Source of the DNA: Coleophora flavipennella
Lineage: Eukaryota > Arthropoda > Insecta > Lepidoptera > Coleophoridae
Length of the DNA: 64,000 bases
NCBI GenBank assembly: GCA_947284805.1
Contig: OX369286.1
Location: forward strand, 5,516,372 to 5,580,371
Direction of reading: 5' to 3'
Below are positions 50,626 to 59,982 of this stretch, piece by piece. The number at the start of each line of letters is the position of its first letter. Position 1 is the first letter of the stretch. Under the pieces are notes generated by a model. That model was given only the letters and a program-made list of their open reading frames with translations. It had not been told where the DNA came from and did no database searches. The position numbers and the translations under genes are program-made.

Positions 50626-50839
50626 TTTAACAGACTGCCTAAAAAAAGGGAAAATGTTTGTATGTATGTATGTCCGTTTCTTTGGCTGAGCCTGTAGCTT
50701 AAACGATTTGATGTACTTTTGAGTGCGAGGTGTCGTTAGATTTTTCTTGAACCACAAAGTAACTTAGGATTCATTTTAACCCGACTGCCCAAAAAGAGGG
50801 GTTATCTTTTTTGAAGTCAAGTTTCTATTTTTTTTAATT

Positions 50840-50910
50840 GTTTAGTTTATTCAGAGCAACTATAGATATGTTGTACAGCCGTAGACCACCAGGGGGCGCT
50901 GCAGCTCAAA
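50840..50910 (+). repeat. Separate unit of the array with CCACCAGGGGGCGCTGCAG
   Basis: TTATTCAGAGCAACTATAGA and the motif at 50886-50904, the best match in the window to the vertebrate and insect CTCF core (CCAC-AGGGGGCGC). Binding is not shown. Confidence 0.6.
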
Positions 50911-51152
50911 ACAAAATTCACAAAGCATGCCTACGTAATGAAAGGTCGTGAAGAATATACGATATACGGACAACAAAACTTTTGATAGTAGTTCAACGCT
51001 TTAAATGGAAGGAAAACTTACTGGAATAAAAAGTTTTAAACAAAAAGCAAAATTAAAAAAAAAAAGTTCACGAAGGTGTCTAAATTGAAATGGCTTAAAT
51101 AACTTTTTTTAAATCCCCAGACTACAAGGAAAATGTAATAAAAGATATTTAA

Positions 51153-51433
51153 CCGCCTCTGTAGCGTAATGGTAACGTCCATTAGCTTCACATCAGGAGG
51201 ACGTGGGTTCCATTCCCGGCGGAGTTGACTTTGTAAGACTCGGTTTGGTCGGTGGAAGGCTAGTTAACACCAACTTATCTAAGTCTTGCCGACAAACATC
51301 AATGTTAACAGCATTGATGTGTTCCGGCTTGAAGATAAGATAGCCAGTTCCCCATTGCGTTAGGGAATCTTGGTAAGCCATCTTCCATCCATCTTCGGCA
51401 TCATCGTCACTTACCATCAAGGCTTACCGATTG
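51153..51433 (+). mobile_element. SINE B, full length
   Basis: CCGCCTCTGTAGCGTAATGG, B box GTGGGTTCCATTCCC, TAAGTCTTGCCGACAAACAT, CAGTTCCCCATTGCGTTAGG, end CATCGTCACTTACCATCA. Confidence 0.85.
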
Positions 51434-51884
51434 TGAATAGGAAAAAAATAACAAAAGAAGCCGCTTTTTCGCGAACTAATATTTTCTTCCCCCGTAACAA
51501 CATCTTAATTGCTCTAAGCGGAGCCTAAGCCGCCCTTCTTTGTTGATTGTCCAGTTACACTTGACCCCTTCGTACCCTAATAGGGTAAGACGCGTAGGGT
51601 CTCTTTATAGCTTCTAACTAACTTGATTGCTAAGTCACATGAAAAGCACAAATTAAGTAAATTTTTAGAGAATTTAAAATGGCACATCAATTTACACTTT
51701 TACAAATTAACCCATGATCAATTGACCAAAAACTTGACCTCTCATATTTTTGTTAATTTTTTTCCTATTTTGTGAAAATAATTATATTATAATGAGTTCT
51801 AGTTTGCCTAGTGACCTGGTAAGTAACTAGTTTTATCTTATCTTTTATCGTAAAATTCTAATTATAAACTTCAAACCGAGATTA
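51434..51884. other. Unassigned stretch
   Basis: No gene or family recognised. Confidence 0.35.
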
Positions 51885-52427
51885 AATTGAAATGTTTTAT
51901 TGAACACCATACCGAATTAAAAAAAACATATTTTCACACTTTTCCTCAACATAATAATGTTGTAAAACATTTTTTTTAACCATTACGATACAGGACAAAT
52001 TCAAGAAGTTAATATCACCAAGGAGATTCCATCAATTATTTTCTTCTAATGGAACGCATATGCGGGTCGGGCCATTATTATAGCATTACAAAAAAGTTTT
52101 TAATGCAATTTTCACCCATCGAGCCTTTTTTCTTCGACATTGTTTTTACATGTCTATGACAGCGCCTGCTTTAGCGTATGCGCTGTGTATTGATCTGATA
52201 CCTTTTATTGTAGCTACTGAATTTCATGTTTTTTTTTTACTCTTTTAACTTCTCTTTTATTTAGTAGGTTCAATGTCAATGTATGAGTTAAGATAAAGTA
52301 GCGTATGAAACTGCACATAACAAGGTATTAAAAAAATCGTGTGACTCTATTTTAAACCTCGCCAAAGCTCGGTTTTTAAACTCATATTCGTGTTTTAATA
52401 AGCAACCGTTTCATAAACTACTATTAT
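51885..52427 (+). mobile_element. Repeat family R4, copy 2
   Basis: Parallels 23040-23735 (AAGTTAATATCACCAAGGAG, ATGTCTATGACAGCGCCTGC, TATGAAACTGCACATAACAA, TTCATAAACTACTATTATCT) but has only one copy of the part duplicated there. Confidence 0.6.
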
Positions 52428-52428
52428 C

Positions 52429-52526
52429 TACCGACGACTTGGTGAACGTCGTGGGAACCGATCGTTATGGAAATCCTTGGAGGAAGCCTTTATTCCAGCG
52501 GTTGACATCTTTCGACCGATATGATG
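52429..52526 (+). mobile_element. RTE-like LINE 3' end, diverged
   Basis: CTACCGACGACTTGGTGAAC, GAAATCCTTGGAGGAAGCCT, CGACCGATATGATGAAGAC. About 98 bases, worn. Confidence 0.65.
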
Positions 52527-52704
52527 AAGACGAGTCCTATTTTACTAGAAACTTTTCGCCAATTTGTTAGGGTACATAACTTTTCTTTCATTCATTATCT
52601 ATAAATAAGCAGATATCTATTTATATTTATTTTGTTTATTTATGTTTTATAATTGCTGTTATGTATCTAAATTATTTAAGCATAAGGTCTTAAACAATTT
52701 TCAG

Positions 52705-52929
52705 GAGTTTGTACATCAACTTGTCAGAGTATTATACAATTGGCGAGATAACTGGCATACGGGACTAGGCGCGGTCAGAGCCAAAGGATTTAAAGTAGTT
52801 AACAAAAAATTAATAATTTATACAAGAGGTCATGACCCTTATGATCCGCTTGCCCTTCAACCCGGACCGCTACTGACTTACGGGAAATTTCATCTAAGTC
52901 CTGATAAAGCACTCCTGGCACATAATTAA
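52705..52929 (+). CDS. Candidate terminal coding exon, unrecognised
   Basis: ACAATTTTCAG at 52694-52704 is a good 3' splice site. It opens a 74-codon frame: EFVHQLVRVLYNWRDNWHTG, LGAVRAKGFKVVNKKLIIYT, RGHDPYDPLALQPGPLLTYG, KFHLSPDKALLAHN, stop TAA. The composition is protein-like (W, H, P and D spread out, no simple repeat) and third positions are mixed. The frame stays open upstream of the splice site, with a possible ATG at 52642. No signal peptide or known domain is seen. It lies between an RTE-like stub and a SINE B and is itself not a known repeat here. It could be a host exon or an unrecognised transposon gene. Confidence 0.35.
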   Translation, partial: EFVHQLVRVLYNWRDNWHTGLGAVRAKGFKVVNKKLIIYTRGHDPYDPLALQPGPLLTYGKFHLSPDKALLAHN

Positions 52930-52966
52930 GATTAAGGTGGTTTGACACGCTTTTGCCACTTCTTAA

Positions 52967-53265
52967 CCGCCTCCGTGTCGCAATGGTTAGTCCATTTGCT
53001 TCACACCAGGAGGTCGTGGGTTCGATTCCCGGCGGGGTATACTTTGTAAGATTCGATTTGGTTGGTGGTAAGGCATTTTCATAGCCCGCCTTGCTAGCTA
53101 CCACTATCTAATCTAAGTCTTGTCGCCAAACATCAGTGTTAACAGCATTGATGTGTTCCGGCTTGAAGATAAGATAGCAAAATCTTGGTAAGCCCGCTTC
53201 CATCATTGGCATCACCGTCACTTACCATCAGGTCAGATGATGCCAAAGGCTTATCAACTGTGGAT
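52967..53265 (+). mobile_element. SINE B, full length
   Basis: CCGCCTCCGTGTCGCAATGG, B box GTGGGTTCGATTCCC, GCCCGCCTTGCTAGCTACCA, end CATCAGGTCAGATGATGCC. The CCCCATTGCG part is deleted. Confidence 0.85.
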
Positions 53266-53870
53266 TAAAAAAAAACTTTTTTTTAACGTTAATTCTTTGT
53301 AATTGGTAACGATTATCCTTTCAGTTACATAGAATAAATGTACAGCTCCACGCTGCGTCATCGGTCAACCCTTGCCGTAGCCCTCGCAAAACACCCGTTG
53401 TACTGGTCGTAACGTGTTGAGGAAAGGGTTAATTTATCAAAACATTTTTCTTCACAATACTTCCATTAACTAGGGTGTGTGCCACGTCGTTGACTGTACT
53501 GATGGACAGTATTGCCATAATGAAATAACTGGTATTACAAAATTGGTGTAAGCTTCTACTTATTGAATTTGTAGATAAAGATTAACATTATTTTGTATGT
53601 TTGTGAATTACTTCGGAATAAGATTAAAATATTTAGCATGCTATTTTAAACACTAAGCTAAACATGAGTTCTATATACATATTGTAAGCTCTTTTTATAC
53701 CATGTTTAAGTAAAAAAAATATTATGAATTATGAATTATTTTGAATTATTACACTGAACTTATTTTTTATAAGGAATCATAGTCAATTCTATAAAAAATG
53801 TACTGTCTGGAAGAAATTGCTTTGAGCGATAAGACCGCCCAAATTGTACCGCTATAGCGCCTATATAAGT
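53266..53870. other. Mostly unassigned; two CAGGGTGTAAC-family scraps
   Basis: 53528-53565 (TTACAAAATTGGTGTAAGCT) and 53748-53805 (ACTGAACTTATTTTTTATAA, GGAATCATAGTCAATTCTAT) are scraps of one TIR element whose middle is replaced. The rest is unassigned. Confidence 0.4.
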
Positions 53871-53879
53871 TTATTTTTT

Positions 53880-54000
53880 TATATTGTGTTAGTTTTATTT
53901 ATATTTTTTTAAGTTAAGTTTTTTAAGGTTTTATAATTTATTTTTATCTTTTTTCACTTGTGTGTACAATAAAGAGTATTTATCTTATCTTATCTTTTTA
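53880..54000 (+). mobile_element. LINE 3' end with (TTATC)n tail
   Basis: ACTTGTGTGTACAATAAAGA then TATTTATCTTATCTTATC. Polyadenylation-type AATAAA and a short simple tail. Confidence 0.4.
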
Positions 54001-54170
54001 GGATTCCGTACCCAAAGGTTAAAAACAGGACACTCTTACTAAGACTCCGCTGTCCATCCGTCTGTCTGTCTGTCTGTCCGCCTGTCACCAGGCTGTATTT
54101 CGTGGATCGTGATAGCTAGACAGCTGAAATTTTCACAGATAATGTATTTCTGTTGCAGCTATAACAAAAA
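54001..54170 (+). mobile_element. Repeat R2 (GGGTTCCGTACCCAAAGGG), 5' part
   Basis: GGATTCCGTACCCAAAGGTT, GTCTGTCTGTCTGTCTGTCC, GATCGTGATAGCTAGACAGC, GAAATTTTCACAGATAATGT. A repeat very common in Lepidoptera; five copies here. Confidence 0.75.
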
Positions 54171-54282
54171 AAAAACAAAAAAAATGATAAAGTGAAAAAA
54201 TAAGGGAGTGATGACTTGCCAGTCATTGAATTCTTAGCCATTTCGTCTGTGCATTACTATAAAAGCCCTATTTTAGTGGGTA

Positions 54283-54570
54283 CTATTTCCCCATGTAATA
54301 AGACCATAACTTTAAGCCGTTGGTGCCGGCTACTATAGCTAGATGACAGCCATTAAGCCCTATCATTTGCTTTGTAGGTGTTTTGAAAACTTCTGACAGT
54401 GATATTTGCACAACCTCCACAAACCCGGACTTGGCCCCCATCTGTACAGTATGGCCTAACCTTTCTGAAGAGACCCGTACTTCAGAAGTGGGAACATTAT
54501 GAGTTGTTAACGATGCGAACACTAGCAACTCTAAAACTAATGTATATACTTTGACTAAAGTAGACCGCTA
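54283..54570 (-). CDS. Unrecognised open frame, minus strand
   Basis: About 95 codons without ATG at its start: LVLELLVFASLTTHNVPTSE, VRVSSERLGHTVQMGAKSGF, ..., LNGCHLAIVAGTNGLKLWSY, YMGK then stop. The beginning is hydrophobic. Could be an exon or element debris; no domain recognised. Confidence 0.22.
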
Positions 54571-55104
54571 ATAATAAAGAGTTAGAATAAATAGAGTAAT
54601 TAAGATAAATATGTATATAGGAATACCAAGAAGACTCACTTAGTGATTATAAGAGTACAATTTTTTTTTTCGAAGAGTGATTTCCTTTTTGTTATTTTTG
54701 TTTTTACAAATTATAGAGCTTTTTTAAACTAGAACACGTTTTTTTTATTTTATTTTATTACTGGAGCTGTTAATTCAGGATGTTTTTTTTTTTAATATTA
54801 CTTAACTCATTAGTGTAAAATTGGACATTGTGATTTCTTGAACTGGGCCATTCAATTTGAATACTGTCTCAAAAGGCCTCGTACTCAGAGACGTAAATAT
54901 ATTGTCAAACAAAAAAAACCGCCCGGTAATTGACGTTTTTACCCCCCAACCGACCGTCAGTTCGTCACATGTTGTTGACGGAAGTGATATTAATTTTGGT
55001 TTCCGTTTTCATCAGTATCCGCAGGGTGGGGAACTCATAGGCAGAGATATGCTATATATGGGGAGGTAGATAGGTTACATGCGTCTAAAAAGTGAAGCAA
55101 AAAA
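54571..55104. other. Unassigned stretch with a short frame
   Basis: A plus frame at 54857-55069 (RPVIDVFTPQPTVSSSHVVD) has no motif I recognise. Flanks are A+T-rich. Confidence 0.3.
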
Positions 55105-55107
55105 AAA

Positions 55108-55248
55108 GATGCCAATTGGCATCTCTTTTCTTAGTAACATTCAGTGCGATAGAAGGGAACTACCTATAACATTGTGTGTGTAAATGGCTTCGATTTTCAA
55201 ATGTTGTTTGTTAGTGCATAACCCATCTATGGTAACAAATCTCTGCTC
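55108..55248 (-). mobile_element. Repeat family R3, reference copy
   Basis: GATGCCAATTGGCATCTCTT at the left, GAACTACCTATAACATTGTG, TTTGTTAGTGCATAACCCAT, then TCTGC. Confidence 0.7.
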
Positions 55249-55249
55249 A

Positions 55250-55600
55250 TAGGGGTAGAATTGAACCGTAAAAACCAAAGTTATTGTGATTTACCCCGCT
55301 AGTAGGGTAAGGCACCCCAATTTTTTTACTTAGTATTTAAGATCTGATGTGATGTTTTATTATTTTAATTTTTATTGTACCTACTAACCAAAAAATCAAA
55401 CAAATGAAATCGGTATCTTCCAGGCACAATCTCCCATAATAAAAAATACCACATTGTTATTATTACTTATTCATCATCACATAACATCAGTTAAGATTAT
55501 GCCAAGTTTTCCAATTAAGGATAAAAAAAACTCACTTCGTGCCGCCAAGACAAGCCAGAGGAACAGGGCACTAGCTGAGGGGGCAAGTTGTGGTAGTTTA
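55250..55600. other. Unassigned stretch
   Basis: No gene or family recognised. Confidence 0.35.
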
Positions 55601-55605
55601 CCCTA

Positions 55606-55751
55606 TCTATACATATAAAACAAAGTTACTCGCCGCGTCTGTACGTCTGTCTGAACGCGATAAATTGAAAAACTACTGAACTTTTTATACGGATTTTAGG
55701 TGAACGATTCCCAGCGAGCCACTTGCGGCTCACGCACCGCGCACACTCTAG
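55606..55751 (+). mobile_element. Helitron-like element (146 bp)
   Basis: TCTATACATATAAAACAAAG after A, ends GCACACTCTAG before T. The perfect stem GAGCC-ACTTGC-GGCTC lies 16 bases before CTAG. Interior GCGTCTGTACGTCTGTCTGA recalls units A to C. Confidence 0.65.
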
Positions 55752-55935
55752 TTCCAATCTAAGACGGCTTATTTTCCCACTGCTGGGGCATAAGTCGCCT
55801 CCCAAGCTCAGGAAGGTTGGGCCATTTTGCACACACGGGGACCAAGAACGGATTGGTGGAGGTTGTAAAGTTAGTGGCATAGCCCACTATCAGAAGTTTT
55901 TCAAGCCACCTATAAGGCGTTTGACACGGCTTAAC

Positions 55936-56144
55936 CAAAGTCTTATATATTAGTACTAACATACAGCATGGACACTCCCTGCCGCTCTCTAGATTGCGAC
56001 CTCACCCCCTCGTCACGCAAATTGATACAGATTGGTTACCGTTTGGTTGTCGAACGTATACTATTTCGCTGCCATTTTGTTCGTTCCGTCATTCCTTTTT
56101 TGAAATGTCATTTCTGGTCTGTTGTATGAAGTGTGCAGGGTGTG
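55936..56144 (-). mobile_element. Repeat family R1, copy 4
   Basis: CAAAGTCTTATATATTAGTA at the left and TGAAGTGTGCAGGGTGTG at the right: the rc of CACACCCTG...CTTTG. Confidence 0.75.
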
Positions 56145-56329
56145 GTTTAACGACTCACATCTAGTGATAGCGACCGAAACCAACGACTTAGCCAGGCTTG
56201 CAAAGCAAGGAAGCCATTATCAGTTAAACTCATCCAGGTAATGACCGTGTTTCAGGTCAGTTAACTTGCGTGATCGACCCAACCACGAAAGTTGACGACC
56301 GCTTTTCCAAACGCTTTATTTTGATTTTT

Positions 56330-56728
56330 TTATTCAGCCGAGGCTAGTATCAAAGGATGTTTTTTTGTTACGCCCTGTTTCCAAGCTAATACAGCAAGAT
56401 ATTCATCATTTTTAGATAGGAGGCGTCGACCCAGAAAAATGGGGGCACCCAAGATAAAATAGGTGTTTACTGTAGCCCTCTTTCCTGCAGAGTTGTAGCA
56501 AAGCGCTTTAAGTAGCTCGCTACGATTTTTTTTCGTTTCATCATTGCTGCTTGAAGAAAAAACCGAGCATAGTACCCGCAATAAAGGGAAAGGGAGAAAA
56601 CAAGGGAGGGAAGAGGACAAAAAATCATTATATAATGTGTTTACGCTGTAATTATATTTTTGAAACTCGCGCGATATAATATGTGTGCCCAATCTTTCAT
56701 ATCCTGAATATCCCCTTCCTTTTCCCAA
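56330..56728 (-). CDS. Unrecognised open frame of about 132 codons
   Basis: Longest frame in the window not explained by a known repeat. The later half reads LLKALCYNSAGKRATVNTYF, ILGAPIFLGRRLLSKNDEYL, AVLAWKQGVTKKHPLILASA, E, stop. The first half is less convincing (SLPCFLPFPLLRVLCSVFSS). No ATG opens it cleanly and no domain is recognised. Coding origin (host or transposon) is possible. Confidence 0.25.
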   Translation of the reverse strand: MGKGRGYSGYERLGTHIISREFQKYNYSVNTLYNDFLSSSLPCFLPFPLLRVLCSVFSSSSNDETKKNRSELLKALCYNSAGKRATVNTYFILGAPIFLGRRLLSKNDEYLAVLAWKQGVTKKHPLILASAE

Positions 56729-57044
56729 TTACGCATCGCACATGGCGTACCGAGTGAGACAACATACACTTACGCCGTAGTGTTGCCGGCAATGTCAAAT
56801 TCAAGACAAGAAAACAAATAGGATGAAGATCTCTCTCTCTCCAATATGGCGTCGTAGGCAGGCGCCTTTCGCTCCGCAAATGAAAACAATTAAAAATGTA
56901 TAAACCGCTGTAAAAGACCTAAATTATCCAAATTAATGTGTGTCTAGCCGTGCTAGTACTGTGAATGCTAATGTCAAGTGCCGCAGGGGAAGCAGCTAAA
57001 CCAGCAGGAGCTGAACCGACGCCAGTGTCCTCGTGCAGATTCTC

Positions 57045-57645
57045 CTGTGATCAATGACTTCAATATTACTGGGGTAAGGATCCGGCCAACGCGCGCTACT
57101 AATGCTCCCAGCGAATTGGTGCGAAAAGTTTCGCACACTTGCGACTCAGTCGTTTGCGGGAAATTGCAGAGTGCGGTGGAAAGATATAACCACAGATTTG
57201 AATAGAAGGATCCGCCCGTCTCCATATTTGACTCAGATTTTCTTGATACAAGCAAAAAGTAGCGCCATCTAACATAACTCGTACGAACTAGCGTGGGCGA
57301 GAGTTGACATCAGTGCCGCGTTAAAAGAACCTTGGTAGAATTGTCGCTTTAAAATTCGTTTATTTAATTTGTTTACAAGAAAAAATACAATGTAAGGTTA
57401 CATAACGATGATACAATATCCCATGTTTCTTTTTAGCCTTTCTTTAATGATTTTTACAGCCTCTAACAACACAATAAGGCATTTTTATATGGAATATCTT
57501 TCCACCGCACTGTACAATTTCCTGCAGACGACTGAGTCGCGAGTGTGCGAAACTTTCGATTTTCGCACCAATTCGCTGGGACCATTAGTCGCGCGCGTTG
57601 GCCGGGTCCTTACGCCAGTAATATATAAGTCACTGGATATAACAT
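57045..57645. repeat. Inverted pair of a 130-base segment
   Basis: 57062-57195 (ATTACTGGGGTAAGGATCCG, CCAGCGAATTGGTGCGAAAA, GTGCGGTGGAAAGATAT) is the rc of 57490-57620 with several differences, including an 8-base TCGATTTT insertion in the second. Confidence 0.8.
57444..57482 (-). pseudogene. THAP-like N-terminal peptide, left arm
   Basis: From ATG on the minus strand: MPYCVVRGCKNH then TAA; the following codons would read RKAKKKHGILYHR. Starts as THAP zinc fingers do (M-P-x-C-x-V-x-G-C-x-N), but the frame is closed. Confidence 0.4.
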
Positions 57646-57646
57646 A

Positions 57647-57718
57647 ATGCCTTTTTGTATTGTTAGAGGCTGTAAAAATCATTTAAAAAGGGCTAAAAAT
57701 AAATATGGGATATCGTAA
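57647..57718 (+). pseudogene. THAP-like N-terminal peptide, right arm
   Basis: From ATG on the plus strand: MPFCIVRGCKNHLKRAKNKY, GIS, stop. Mirror copy of the left arm's start. THAP domains bind DNA in P-element transposases and related host proteins. Only the first two cysteines are present; the later C and H are absent. Confidence 0.4.
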
Positions 57719-58115
57719 TCATCAATAAGTATCCTTACATTGTATATATTTTGTAAACGAATTAAATAAACGCATTAAGAAGGCAGAATATTAGCGCTGT
57801 AGGTACATAATTATCTGCATCATATGCTGAGTCGGAGCCATTTCGAAGCTACGGCACAAGTTTATGTATCTACCCTCCTTTTACATGTAAGCTTACATAT
57901 AAGAAGTTTTTATTATTTTTGTGTATCAATTATAATGTAGCTTTGACTTAATGTTTTATCTATCTATCTATCATTTTTAAAGCGACATTTCTACCGAGTT
58001 CCTTTTAGCATGGCACTGACGTCAACTATCGCCCACGCTAGTTCGTACTAGTTATGTCAGATGGCGCTACTTTTTGCATGATGAAAAAATCTGAGTAAAA
58101 TATGGAGACATTTAA

Positions 58116-58365
58116 GACATAAGAGGCTTTTTTATTGATTTCATGTATGCTAAAGGATACTTTTTAAACAGTCAGTTTTTTAAGGTTCTGAGAAATCGTT
58201 TAAGTCATTCTTCTATGCATCGTTTAACGCAGATACGCCTGCGGGTCGTTATAAAATCAATTTTTTTTTTATATTTTATATATAAAAAAAAACTATTTGA
58301 ACGATTACAAATCACGTGCTATTATGAAAACCGGTAAAGAGCGAATCAGAACCGCACACAAAGGG
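58116..58365. other. Unassigned stretch
   Basis: No gene or family recognised. Confidence 0.35.
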
Positions 58366-58621
58366 TTCCGTACCATCATACTAGATGGCGCTAGTATCTT
58401 AAAGTTTCAAAAAAGCACGTTTTTTGTATAGAGACTTTCGCCTTTCCTAATTTTTAGTGTTTGTCGTTATAGCGGCAACAGAAATACATCATCTCTGAAA
58501 ATTTCAACTGTCTAGCTATCACGGTTCATGAAATACAGCCTGGTGACAGACGGACAGACAAACGGACAACAGTCTTAGTAATAGGGTCCCGTTTTTACCC
58601 TTTGGGTACGGAACCCTAAAA
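58366..58621 (-). mobile_element. Repeat R2, full copy
   Basis: Right end TTTGGGTACGGAACCCTAAA; interior CGGACAGACAAACGG, CTGTCTAGCTATCACGG, CGGCAACAGAAATACATCAT; left ACTAGATGGCGCTAGTATCT. Confidence 0.75.
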
Positions 58622-58773
58622 TTTAGTGATTTTAGTAGAAAGTGGGTCAAACTGGCCTTTTAGGGTTCCGTACCAGGAATCGGTTTTTTAACGTGTTAAG
58701 CGGTTCCCATTACCTTTCTTTCAGTATAGGTATCTCAGCGCGATTACGACTCACATTTAGTAGGTCATTTTTT

Positions 58774-59062
58774 TAGGGTTCCGTACCCAAAGGGTAATAA
58801 CGGTACCCTATTACTAAGACTCCGCTGTCCGTCCGTCTGTCTGTCTGCCATCTATCAACCGTGATAGCTAGACAGTTGAAGTTTTCACAGATGATATATT
58901 TCTGTTGCCAATATATAACAGAAAATACAAAAAATGAGAAAAAGTGAACGTCTCCTAACAAAAAACGAGTTTTGAGTTTTTTAAACGTGAAGAAACTAGC
59001 GCCATCTAGTATGATAGTACGGAACCCTTTGTGCGCGTTTCTGACTCGAACTTTACCGGTTT
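58774..59062 (+). mobile_element. Repeat R2, full copy in opposite orientation
   Basis: GGGTTCCGTACCCAAAGGGT, GTCCGTCCGTCTGTCTGTCT, GTGATAGCTAGACAGTTGAA, ACTAGCGCCATCTAGTATGA, end TGACTCGAACTTTACCGGTT. With 58366-58621 it forms an inverted pair separated by about 150 bases. Confidence 0.75.
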
Positions 59063-59430
59063 TTATTTTATTTTCAATCAGCTGACCGATTGTATGAACA
59101 ATCCAAAATAATCGCGATTTCAGCTAAGTTATAGAACAAAAGTTGTTCAACTTGATGAGTACAAGCTCACCTTAAATTGATGACTACAAGCTCACCTTAA
59201 AGTATTACTGCACCTTTATGATACACCCTACCTATACCCTCTATACTGTTTTTTTATGAACATGAATAGTGAAAGATTGATCGCATTTAAGGAATTTATG
59301 AAGACAAACGCCGATAGGCTTAAAAAGCCTCCCTGAAGAATGGTAGGCTTATGAAATAAATTGCTGTAGGCACAAAATACAGATGCTTTGGCGTTTAAAT
59401 GAAATTAAGGTATAATAATATAATAATAGG
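59063..59430. other. CAGGGTGTAAC-family scrap, then unassigned
   Basis: 59072-59165 (ATCAGCTGACCGATTGTATG, AACAAAAGTTGTTCAACTTG) is from that family. The rest is unassigned. Confidence 0.4.
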
Positions 59431-59717
59431 AGCGTCGGTGGCTCAACCGGTAACGACTCAGTCCTTCTAACCAGAGGTGCCGGGTTCAAATCCAGACGGC
59501 CAATGTACCAATAAGTTTTTCGAAACTTACGTACACATACTGACCGATTGCTTTAACGGTGAAGGAAAACATCGTGAGGAAACCTGCACACACCTGCGAA
59601 GAAACTCGAAGGTTGTGTGTGAAGTCGACCAACCCGCACTGGGCCCGCGTGGTCGATTAAGGCCCGATCGCCCTAATTCAAGGTAGGCTCGAGCACGTTT
59701 ATGAGCTGATATGATGA
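59431..59717 (+). mobile_element. SINE A2, full length
   Basis: AGCGTCGGTGGCTCAACCGG, B box GGGTTCAAATCCAGACGG, tail ATGAGCTGATATGATGAA. The CCCCTCGGTGGGGA part before the tail is deleted. Confidence 0.85.
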
Positions 59718-59982
59718 ATATAATACTTTTTAAAGATTATGATTTTGTATAGGTTTCTTATGATTTTTTGTTTTGTGTTGAGTACTGGCCCATCATAGGA
59801 GCATAGCAATGGTGCTACGAATACTAACAACAAATCCAACTTTCCCACAAAAAAAAAATATTTGAATATTTTGGAACTTCCATACAAATTACGTTATTAG
59901 CTATACGTATGACAAGTCAAAAAAATGTTGAATCTAGTATGAGTTGCATGGTGAAAGTTATTCACTGTAAAGTTGTTGTGTT

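Larger units (their letters stand above)
57225..58112. repeat. Larger inverted repeat around the THAP-like starts
   Basis: 57225-57485 pairs in reverse with 57640-57780 and 57975-58112: for example GTAGCGCCATCTAACATAAC / GTTATGTCAGATGGCGCTAC, and CGCCCACGCTAGTTCGTACT. The right arm holds an extra 195 bases ending in a TTTTATCTATCTATCTATC tail, probably a LINE 3' end inserted later (57780-57975). Confidence 0.8.
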
